DNA of 14,022 nt from Betaproteobacteria bacterium (lineage in GTDB: Bacteria; Pseudomonadota; Gammaproteobacteria; Burkholderiales; SG8-39), in contig JAOUFA010000051.1 in the NCBI GenBank assembly GCA_029858545.1, forward strand, positions 1 to 14,022, written 5' to 3'. The stretch's first letter is position 1. Each line of letters starts with the position of its first letter. Below, piece by piece: positions 1 to 6,311 of this stretch. The translations under genes and the position numbers were made by a program. The notes beneath the pieces are model-generated. The model was not told the origin of the DNA. It was given only the letters and a program-made list of their open reading frames with translations, and did not search any database.

Positions 1-31
1 TCGACGCCCTCCCCGGAGACACCGACGGTCC

Positions 32-51
32 CGCGCCGCGATCGCGGCGCG
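32..51. repeat. 20-bp perfect palindrome upstream of receptor operon
   Basis: Bases 32-51 are a perfect self-complementary sequence centred on the A/T at 41/42, with ten paired positions per side and no spacer. It is made almost entirely of CG and GC steps. No T-tract follows on either side, so it does not look like an intrinsic terminator. It lies about 140 bases upstream of the receptor start and could be an operator or the end of an upstream transcript. In DNA this GC-rich, a chance origin is also possible. Confidence 0.4.
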
Positions 52-77
52 CAGCCAGCGTGACGTAAGGCACCGGC

Positions 78-191
78 ATGACAAAGTTTTTCACCTCCGC
101 ACGCCGCAACCGCGGCAGCATGGACGACCCCTGCCCCAAATTGCCGGGAGGCAAGCGCTTGCCGCAATACAAGTCGGATCCGGAGCCATAA
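78..191 (+). CDS. Possible 37-residue small protein or leader peptide, unrecognised
   Basis: ATG at 78 opens 37 codons ending in TAA at 189-191, two bases before the receptor ATG. A TAAGG at 66-70 sits seven bases upstream of the ATG, which is a fair ribosome binding site. The peptide starts MTKFFTSARR and is basic in its first half, with one cysteine and several prolines near the middle. It has no hydrophobic segment long enough for a membrane helix or signal peptide. I do not recognise it. Third codon positions are mostly G or C but less strictly than in the neighbouring genes. The close junction with the receptor gene would suit translational coupling or a regulatory leader. The opposite strand is also open here from base 121 to the left edge, so a coding role on this strand is uncertain. 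Confidence 0.3.
   Translation: MTKFFTSARRNRGSMDDPCPKLPGGKRLPQYKSDPEP
141..167 (+). promoter_or_regulatory. Overlapping inverted repeats in the receptor leader
   Basis: GGCAAGCGCTTGCC at 150-163 is a perfect 14-base palindrome that could fold as a five-base stem with a GCGC loop. TTGCC at 141-145 can pair with the same GGCAA at 150-154, giving an alternative, mutually exclusive hairpin. TTGCCG therefore occurs as a direct repeat at 141 and 159. The element ends about 15 bases before the GGAG ribosome binding site of the receptor gene. It could be a repressor operator in DNA or a switchable structure in the leader RNA. The arms are short, so either role is tentative. Confidence 0.35.
182..185 (+). 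promoter_or_regulatory. Ribosome binding site of the TonB-dependent receptor
   Basis: GGAG lies eight bases before the ATG at 194. The receptor frame stays open upstream to the left edge of the window but contains no ATG there, so this site together with the signal peptide that follows supports 194 as the start. Confidence 0.6.
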
Positions 192-193
192 CG

Positions 194-2191
194 ATGTTCG
201 AGAACTACCGTCCTTGGAGACTTCTCGCCCTGGCCGCCTTGGCAGGTGGTCCGGCCGTGAGCGCGGCGGCGGATCATCCGCAGGATCTCGCGTCAATACC
301 GATCGAACGCCTGCTCGATGTGGAAATCGAGGGCGCCTCCAAGTTCCCGCAGAAGATCGCCGCGGCACCTTCCGCGGTGACCGTGGTCACCTCCGACGAC
401 ATCCGCGACCACGGCTATCGCAGCCTTGCCGACATCCTGCGCAGTGTGCCGGGCCTGTATGTCAGCAACGACCGAAATTACGAGTACCTCGGCGCGCGGG
501 GCTTCGGCCGCCCGGGCGACTACAACACCCGCGTGCTCGTACTCATCGACGGTCACCGCATCAACGACCCCCTCTACGACGGGGCGCTGATCGACCGCTC
601 CTTTCCGCTGCACGTCGACCTGATCGAGCGTATCGAATTCGTTCCGGGTCCGGGCTCGGCGGTCTACGGCAGCAACGCCCTGCTCGGCGTGGTCAACGTG
701 GTCACCCGTCAAGCGCGCGACATCAACGGAGCGGAACTCGCCGCCGCGGCCGGCAGCCTCGGCGCACGCGGCGCGCGAGCCAGCCTGGGGCATCGTGCCG
801 GGAGCGGACTCGACATTCTGCTCTCGACCTCACAGGACCGCTCAGACGGCGCCAACCTCTTCTTCCCTGAATTCGCTTCGCCCGCGACGAACAACGGCTG
901 GGCGATGGGACTCGATTTCGAGAACCGCCGCGATCTGTTTTTCAAGGCAACGAAAGGATCGGTGACCCTCACCGCGGGGTATGCCGAGCGGGAAAAGGGC
1001 ATTCCGACGGCTTCCTATGCACAGGCCTTCAATGCGCCCGGTAGCCGCACCATCGATGCGCAATCATTCGTCACTTTGCAGATCGACCATGCCGTGAACA
1101 ACGAGCGCCGCCTTCGCGCCCGACTGTACCAGGACCGCTACGACTACCAGGGTGACTACCTCTACCGGTTCGCCCCCCCGGACCCGACCCTGACCCTGAA
1201 CCGCGATCTCGCCGAGGCGCGCTGGTGGGGCGCGGAGCTCAACCTGATCGAGCGCTTCGGCGGCGGCCACACCCTGATGTTCGGCGGCGAGTACCAGCGC
1301 GATACGCGTCGCGATCAACTCAACTACGACCTGGCGCCCTACGTCTCATATCTCGACGATCGACGCCCGTCGCACCACTGGGCCGTCTATGTACAGAGCG
1401 AAGCGATACTTGCCGCAGAACTGAGTGCCAGTCTCGGAGTCCGTCACGATGCCTATGCCGACTCCGACAACACCACCAGTCCGCGCCTCGCGCTGATCTA
1501 CCGCCCGCGAACCGACTGGGTGGTCAAGGCGATTCACGGCAGCGCTTACCGCGTCGCCAACGTTTACGAACGCTATTACGCGCTCGCCTTCACCAACCTG
1601 CCGAATCCGTCGCTGCAACCCGAACGGATACGCACCAGCGAACTCGTGGTCGAGGAACGCATCGGCGATCGCATACGACTCACCGGCACCGTCTACCAAT
1701 ACCAGATGCGCGACCTGATCGGCCTGACCACCGATGCGGGCTCCGGCCTGCTGGTGTTTCGCAACGTTGATCGCGTCGAGGCACGCGGCGCGGAGCTGGG
1801 TGGAGAGTGGCGCGGCAACTCGGTGCGCGCGCGCGCGAGTTTGTCGGTCCAGGCCGCGCGCGACGAGACCACCGGCCAGATCCTGACCAATGCGCCGCGC
1901 CAGCTCGCCAAACTGAACCTTTCTTCACCGTTCGCCGCGACCGGCCTGCGCGCGGCAATCGACCTGCAATACGTAAGCCGGCGCAGGACCCTCGTCGCGG
2001 AGACCGGCAGTTACGCGCTCGCCAACCTCACGCTCACGCACGCGGGACTCGCCAAAGGCATCGAGCTGTCGCTGAGCGCCTATAACCTGTTCGACAAAGC
2101 CTATAGCGATCCCGGCTCCGCCGAACACCTGCAGGACGCGATCGCCCAGGACGGGCGCTCGCTGCGCTTCAAACTGAGCGCACGGTTCTGA
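194..2191 (+). CDS. TonB-dependent outer-membrane receptor
   Basis: This 665-residue protein is a TonB-dependent receptor, which takes up or senses a ligand at the outer membrane using energy from the TonB-ExbB-ExbD complex. Residues 1 to about 26 form a signal peptide with a hydrophobic core and an AVSAAA cleavage region. The plug domain spans roughly 55-172 and shows family landmarks: SAVTVVTSDDI, LADILRSVPGLYV, VLVLIDGHRI, the stretch IERIEFVPGPGSAVYGSNA, then GVVNVVTR. The rest is a beta-barrel ending in LSARF, with the terminal phenylalanine typical of barrels inserted by the BAM complex. I see no cysteine and no STN signalling domain, so it is not a FecA-type transducer. Length is at the compact end of the family. 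Its stop codon abuts the next gene, which encodes a YfiR-family protein, so it is probably the first gene of the signalling unit. The ligand cannot be read from the sequence. Confidence 0.93.
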   Translation: MFENYRPWRLLALAALAGGPAVSAAADHPQDLASIPIERLLDVEIEGASKFPQKIAAAPSAVTVVTSDDIRDHGYRSLADILRSVPGLYVSNDRNYEYLGARGFGRPGDYNTRVLVLIDGHRINDPLYDGALIDRSFPLHVDLIERIEFVPGPGSAVYGSNALLGVVNVVTRQARDINGAELAAAAGSLGARGARASLGHRAGSGLDILLSTSQDRSDGANLFFPEFASPATNNGWAMGLDFENRRDLFFKATKGSVTLTAGYAEREKGIPTASYAQAFNAPGSRTIDAQSFVTLQIDHAVNNERRLRARLYQDRYDYQGDYLYRFAPPDPTLTLNRDLAEARWWGAELNLIERFGGGHTLMFGGEYQRDTRRDQLNYDLAPYVSYLDDRRPSHHWAVYVQSEAILAAELSASLGVRHDAYADSDNTTSPRLALIYRPRTDWVVKAIHGSAYRVANVYERYYALAFTNLPNPSLQPERIRTSELVVEERIGDRIRLTGTVYQYQMRDLIGLTTDAGSGLLVFRNVDRVEARGAELGGEWRGNSVRARASLSVQAARDETTGQILTNAPRQLAKLNLSSPFAATGLRAAIDLQYVSRRRTLVAETGSYALANLTLTHAGLAKGIELSLSAYNLFDKAYSDPGSAEHLQDAIAQDGRSLRFKLSARF

Positions 2192-2725
2192 GTGGTGATG
2201 GGATTCGGACGCTCAACCGGTCGGATGGGGCGCGGCGCGCTGCTGCTGGCACTGCTGCTCGGCCCGGGCTTCGCGCAAACCGCCGTGCCGATCGAACAAC
2301 TCAGGGCGGCCTTTCTGTACAACTTCGCCTTGTTCGTATACTGGCCCGCCCCCCCGACCGGGGAGTTCGACCTGTGTCTCTATGGAGCCAACCCAGCGAT
2401 CGCGACCGAAACGCTCGCCGGCAAGCGGGTCGGGGGCGCTGCCCTGCGTGTGCGCCGTCCCGCCAATGTCAGTGAACTGCGCGGTTGCCAGGTCCTGTAC
2501 ATCGACGGCAGGGATCGTGCCGCCCTCGCGCGCGCGCGCGAAGCCGTCGCCACGCTGCCGGTGCTGACCGTCTCGGAAGCCTCCGAATTCAATGACCGCC
2601 CCGCGATGATCAACCTGATCGTCGCGCAGGGGCGGATTGCCTTCGACATCGATACCGAGGCCGCCGGCCGCGCCGGGATCCAGGTAAGCTCCCGGCTACT
2701 GCGCCTCGCGCGCAAGGTCTACTGA
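2192..2725 (+). CDS. YfiR-family periplasmic protein (DUF4154)
   Basis: This protein of up to 177 residues belongs to the YfiR/DUF4154 family. In Pseudomonas, YfiR is a periplasmic repressor that binds the sensor domain of the diguanylate cyclase YfiN. The family pattern is clear: EQLRAAFLYNFALFVYWPA at 35-53, DLCLYG at 60-65, RGCQVLYIDG at 97-106, MINLIVAQGRIAFDID at 139-154 and SSRLLRLARKVY at the end. A signal peptide precedes this, ending near FAQ at 27-29. Cys62 and Cys99 probably form the family's conserved disulfide. The second cysteine pair of Pseudomonas YfiR is absent. The start is ambiguous: GTG 2192, GTG 2195, ATG 2198 and ATG 2225 are all in frame. The first three abut the receptor stop codon and favour translational coupling, while ATG 2225 still leaves a complete signal peptide. 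The next gene encodes the likely inner-membrane partner, 13 bases downstream. Confidence 0.88.
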   Translation: MVMGFGRSTGRMGRGALLLALLLGPGFAQTAVPIEQLRAAFLYNFALFVYWPAPPTGEFDLCLYGANPAIATETLAGKRVGGAALRVRRPANVSELRGCQVLYIDGRDRAALARAREAVATLPVLTVSEASEFNDRPAMINLIVAQGRIAFDIDTEAAGRAGIQVSSRLLRLARKVY

Positions 2726-2738
2726 GTCCGCGCCGGCC

Positions 2739-4847
2739 ATGCCGATTCCGCTCAACAAGCAAAGCATCGCCGGCAAGCTGAACCTCATCGCGCTCGCCGT
2801 CTCGTGCAGCGCGATGGTGCTGGTGACGCTGCTGATCACCATCGCAAGCTACTTCAATTACCGCAACGAACTCGTCCTCGAGCTGAGCGGCCAGGCCCGG
2901 ATCATCGCCGAAAACAGCGCCGCCGCGGTCGTCTTCGACGATGCGCGCAACGCAGCGGCCATTCTCGAGGCGCTGCGCCTGACCCCGGAGGTCGAACAAG
3001 GCGTCGTGCATGCCGCCAACGGCCGGATCCTTGCGCGCTACGTTCGCGACCACGGACCGGTGACCGACATGCCGCCGGCGCCCGCCGTGGAGACCTACCG
3101 GGTCGGCTGGCGGCACGCCGAGCTGTACCTGCCGATCACGGTGGATTCCGAAGTGAAAGGCGCGGTCCACCTCCGCGCCTCACTCGCAGGTCTGTATTCG
3201 CGCGTGCTCGTCCAACTCGCGATGGTGTGGGCGGTCGCGCTGGTCGCGCTCGCGTTCGCCTTCGTCCTGCTCGCGCGATTGCGCCGCCTGATCACCGCGC
3301 CGATGGCACGGCTGATCGCCGTGATGGAGGACATTTCGCGCGACCGCGACTACCGCAAGCGCGCGCCGGTCGAGAGCCGCGACGAAACCGGCCTGCTCGC
3401 GAACCGCTTCAACGAGATGCTCAGCGTGGTCGAACGCCACCAGCAGGAGCTCGACCACGAGCTCACGGTGCGGCGCCGGACCGAGGAACAACTGCACCGG
3501 CTGGCGAATTTCGACGCCGTGACCTCGCTGCCCAATCGTCACTACTTCAACCAGTACCTGCGCAACGCGGTCGCGCGCACCGCTCGCGGCCGGCACTCGA
3601 TCGGCCTGATGTTCCTCGATGTCGATCATTTCAAGTCGATCAACGACACCATGGGCCACGACGCCGGCGACCGCCTGCTGGAGGAGGTTGCGCGACGGCT
3701 GACGGCCGCATTGCGTCCCAGCGACACGGTCTGCCGCTTCGGCGGGGACGAATACGCGATCGTGTTCGAGAACCCGTCGAGCCGCGAGGACGCGCGCCAT
3801 ATCGCCGAGCGCGTCATCGCCGCGGTGCGCGAACCGATCCTGTTCGACGGACGCGAGATCTTCCTCACCGCGAGCGCCGGAATCGCGCTCTGCCCGGCGG
3901 ATGCCTCCGAAACGCACACCCTGCTGCGCCAGGCCGACACCGCGATGTACCAGGCCAAGGATTCGGGTCGCAATACCTACCGGTTCTTCACCGACGACAT
4001 GCGGCTGCGCGCGCAAAAACGGCTCTCGATCGAGCAGAGCCTGCGCCGCGCACTCGGCCAGGGGGAATTCAATCTGCTCTACCAGCCGGTGATCGATTCC
4101 ATCAGTTCGCGCATCGTCGCGGTCGAGGCGTTGTTGCGCTGGCAGCACCCCGAAATCGGCATGATCGGACCCGACGAATTCATTTCCATCGCCGAGGACA
4201 CCGGATTGATCGTCCCGATCGGGGAATGGGTGCTGCGCAAGGCCTGCGCCCAGGCGCGCATCTGGCAGACCCTCGGCCTGCCGGTCGCGATGTCGGTGAA
4301 CGTCTCGGGTCGCCAGTTGCGGGAAAGCGATCTGCTCGCCACGGTACGCGAGGTACTGACGCAGCATACGCTCGACCCCGCGATGCTCACCCTGGAGATC
4401 ACCGAACTCGCGCTGGTCGACGGCACGCACGCCACGCGCGACAAGCTTCATCAGATCGACCGGCTGGGGGTGCGCCTCGCGATCGACGATTTCGGCTCGG
4501 GCTACTCGTCGATGAGTTATCTGCGCCGCTTTCCGGTACGCGTGCTGAAAATCGACCGCAGCCTGATCCACGGCCTGCCCGGCGATCACGACGGGGTCGC
4601 GATCATCGAGGCGATCATCGCGATGTGCCGCAGCCTGAACCTCAACATCGTCGCCGAAGGCGTCGAGACCGCCGCACAGGCCAGGCACCTGCAGGGCCAT
4701 GCGCCGATCTGGCTGCAGGGCTACGTGTACGCCGCTCCGCTCACCACCGACGAGCTGACACAACTCCTGCGCGCCAACGGCGGACGCATCGAATTGCCCG
4801 CCGAGGGACACGCCCCGGCGCGCGTACTGCCGTTTCGGCCGGCGTAG
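2739..4847 (+). CDS. YfiN-like membrane GGDEF-EAL cyclic-di-GMP enzyme
   Basis: This 702-residue inner-membrane protein should make and/or degrade cyclic di-GMP. Helix 1 is at about 13-38, a periplasmic sensor region follows at about 40-155 (CHASE8-like by position and context), helix 2 is at about 157-180 and HAMP at about 181-235. The GGDEF domain (about 253-415) has FLDVDHFKSIND at 292-303 and the active-site variant GGDEY at 335-339. RPSD at 326-329, five residues before it, is an intact RxxD inhibitory product-binding site. The EAL domain (about 427-680) keeps EALLRW at 463-468, Asn521, Glu553, the DDFGSGYSS stretch from 583, Lys604, AEGVET from 639 and QGY at 660-662, so both activities look possible. 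Pseudomonas YfiN ends after GGDEF, so the EAL domain is an addition relative to it. The ATG at 2739 gives a normal N-terminus, although the ribosome binding site is weak. It follows the YfiR-family gene by 13 bases. Confidence 0.93.
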   Translation: MPIPLNKQSIAGKLNLIALAVSCSAMVLVTLLITIASYFNYRNELVLELSGQARIIAENSAAAVVFDDARNAAAILEALRLTPEVEQGVVHAANGRILARYVRDHGPVTDMPPAPAVETYRVGWRHAELYLPITVDSEVKGAVHLRASLAGLYSRVLVQLAMVWAVALVALAFAFVLLARLRRLITAPMARLIAVMEDISRDRDYRKRAPVESRDETGLLANRFNEMLSVVERHQQELDHELTVRRRTEEQLHRLANFDAVTSLPNRHYFNQYLRNAVARTARGRHSIGLMFLDVDHFKSINDTMGHDAGDRLLEEVARRLTAALRPSDTVCRFGGDEYAIVFENPSSREDARHIAERVIAAVREPILFDGREIFLTASAGIALCPADASETHTLLRQADTAMYQAKDSGRNTYRFFTDDMRLRAQKRLSIEQSLRRALGQGEFNLLYQPVIDSISSRIVAVEALLRWQHPEIGMIGPDEFISIAEDTGLIVPIGEWVLRKACAQARIWQTLGLPVAMSVNVSGRQLRESDLLATVREVLTQHTLDPAMLTLEITELALVDGTHATRDKLHQIDRLGVRLAIDDFGSGYSSMSYLRRFPVRVLKIDRSLIHGLPGDHDGVAIIEAIIAMCRSLNLNIVAEGVETAAQARHLQGHAPIWLQGYVYAAPLTTDELTQLLRANGGRIELPAEGHAPARVLPFRPA

Positions 4848-4882
4848 TCCGGGAGGTCTTCCGCGCGCCAGCGGCGCCGGCC
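4837..4882. terminator. Inverted repeat in the convergent gap, possible shared terminator
   Basis: GGCCGGCG at 4837-4844 and CGCCGGCC at 4875-4882 are perfect eight-base complements separated by 30 bases. They bracket the space between the stop of the GGDEF-EAL gene (4847) and that of the efflux channel gene (4884), which face each other. The loop is large and there is no T-run on either strand, so this is not a canonical intrinsic terminator. No other terminator candidate is visible in the 36-base gap. Confidence 0.25.
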
Positions 4883-4883
4883 C

Positions 4884-6311
4884 TCACCACTTCGCCTCCC
4901 ATCCTCCGCCGAGCGCCTTGACGAGCAGCACACTCGCGTTCATGCGCCGCGCGAGTATGTCGGCCGCCGCGCGCCGATTCGCCAGCGCGATGGTCTGTGC
5001 GGCGACCACCTGCTGGTAGGCCACCACGCCCGCGCGGTACTGATTGACCACCATCTCGAGCGACTGCTCGGCGGCGAGCACCGCCTCGGCCTGCACCGCG
5101 GCCTCCTCTTCCAGCACGCGCAATGCGACCAGGTTGTCTTCCACCTCCCGAAAGGCCGCGAGGACCGTGCCGCGGTAAGCCGCGACGCTCGCATCGTAGT
5201 TCGCCGCCGCCTGCCTGCCGAGCGCCTCGCGCCGTCCGCCGTCGAACAAGGTCTCGGCGAGCGTGGCGCCGATCGACCAGAACCGGCTCGGCGCGCTCAA
5301 CCATTGGTTGCTGCTCGCGCTCTGGAAACCCGCCGCCGCGCTGAGCGTCACGCTCGGGAAATAGGCTGCACGCGCCATGCCGATCTGCGCATTCGCGGCG
5401 GCCATGCGGCGCTCGGCGGCAGCGATGTCCGGGCGGCGCTCGAGCAGTTCGCCGGGCAGGCTCGCGGGAATCGCCGGCGGCGGTCCGGCAAGCGGTACCG
5501 GCGCGAGCAATCCCCGCGCGGCGGGCCGGCCGAGCAGTACCGCCAGAGCATGTTCGAGCTGCGCGCGCTGCACGCCGAGATCGATCGCCTGCGCCTGGGT
5601 GGACTTGAGTTGCGTTTCGGCCTGCGTGACGTCGCTGCGCGATACCACTCCCGCCGCATGGCGATTGCGTGCGAAGTCGAGCGACTTCGCGTAAGCCGCG
5701 ACCGTCGTATCGAGAAGCTGCCTTTGCGCGTCGAGCGCACGAAGCTGAAAATAGGTCTGCGCGAGCCCCGCCTGAATGCTGAGCCGCACGTTCTCCAGAT
5801 CGGCGGCGCTCGCCTGCGCCGCGGCGTCGTTCGACTCGACCGTGCGATCGATGCGGCCCCAGAGGTCCGCCTCCCAGGAGGCATTCACCGGCAACGCGTA
5901 CAGGGTGCGCACACCGGCCGCCGATCCTGCGCCCGCCCCGCTGCTCGCCGAGGTGCTCGAACGAGTCGCCGAGGCGGACGCGCCGAGCGTCGGAAACCAG
6001 CTGGCTCGCGCGGCTTCCGCGAGCGCGTTGGCCGCGCGAACCTGCGCCGCCGCGCCGAGCAAAGTCTGGTTGGTGACTCCGACCTGCTCCATCAGCCCAT
6101 CGAGCCGGGCATCGCCGTAGATCGACCACCACTTTCCGCGACTGGACCGGTCGCCCGGCTGCGCGGGCTTCCACAGCACCGAATCGGGACCGGCCTCGCT
6201 GTAGACGGCCGGCACATCGATCGACGGACGCACATAGTCGGGGCCCACCGCGCATCCCGCCATCTGCAAGGCGCCGATCAACGCCGCGGCGCGCACTGCC
6301 CGGCGCCTCAT
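4884..6311 (-). CDS. NodT/OpmB-type outer-membrane efflux lipoprotein
   Basis: This 475-residue protein is the outer-membrane channel (TolC-type, NodT subfamily) through which the pump expels substrate. It opens with a short lipoprotein signal peptide ending in QMAGC, with Cys20 as the acylated residue. The following AVGPDYVRP is typical of the family, and alanine after the cysteine fits outer-membrane retention. Two repeats of the outer membrane efflux fold follow. The usual landmarks are present: ASWEADLWGR, the hairpin stretch around SDVTQAETQLKSTQAQ, ERRPDIAAAERRMAAANAQIG, AYFPSVTLSAAAGF and LAETLFDGGRR. Length is normal for the family. Its ATG overlaps the mdtC-like stop by four bases (ATGA), so it is the last gene of the efflux operon and the dedicated exit duct. 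This arrangement matches opmB after muxABC in Pseudomonas, unlike E. coli mdtABC, which uses the unlinked TolC. Confidence 0.95.
   Translation of the reverse strand: MRRRAVRAAALIGALQMAGCAVGPDYVRPSIDVPAVYSEAGPDSVLWKPAQPGDRSSRGKWWSIYGDARLDGLMEQVGVTNQTLLGAAAQVRAANALAEAARASWFPTLGASASATRSSTSASSGAGAGSAAGVRTLYALPVNASWEADLWGRIDRTVESNDAAAQASAADLENVRLSIQAGLAQTYFQLRALDAQRQLLDTTVAAYAKSLDFARNRHAAGVVSRSDVTQAETQLKSTQAQAIDLGVQRAQLEHALAVLLGRPAARGLLAPVPLAGPPPAIPASLPGELLERRPDIAAAERRMAAANAQIGMARAAYFPSVTLSAAAGFQSASSNQWLSAPSRFWSIGATLAETLFDGGRREALGRQAAANYDASVAAYRGTVLAAFREVEDNLVALRVLEEEAAVQAEAVLAAEQSLEMVVNQYRAGVVAYQQVVAAQTIALANRRAAADILARRMNASVLLVKALGGGWEAKW

Noticed and set aside
1..121. Open frame on the minus strand from 121 to the left edge (starting MLPRLRRAEV)
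   Set aside because: It has no clear ribosome binding site or family motif, competes with the plus-strand small ORF, and is too short to judge.
1825..1837. Alternating GC run in the receptor gene (a similar one at 2527-2538 in the YfiR-family gene)
   Set aside because: Both encode ordinary in-frame residues (Arg/Ala codons) and are expected by chance in DNA this GC-rich. No evidence of a structural or switching role.
194..2191. FecA-type surface-signalling receptor
   Set aside because: There is no N-terminal STN domain before the plug and no sigma factor or anti-sigma gene nearby, so classic sigma-linked surface signalling is not supported.
3180..4811. A 543-codon open frame antisense to the GGDEF-EAL gene
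   Set aside because: The sense strand encodes unmistakable GGDEF and EAL motifs across the whole stretch. Long antisense frames are common in GC-rich genes because stop codons are rare, and the antisense product shows no family motif.
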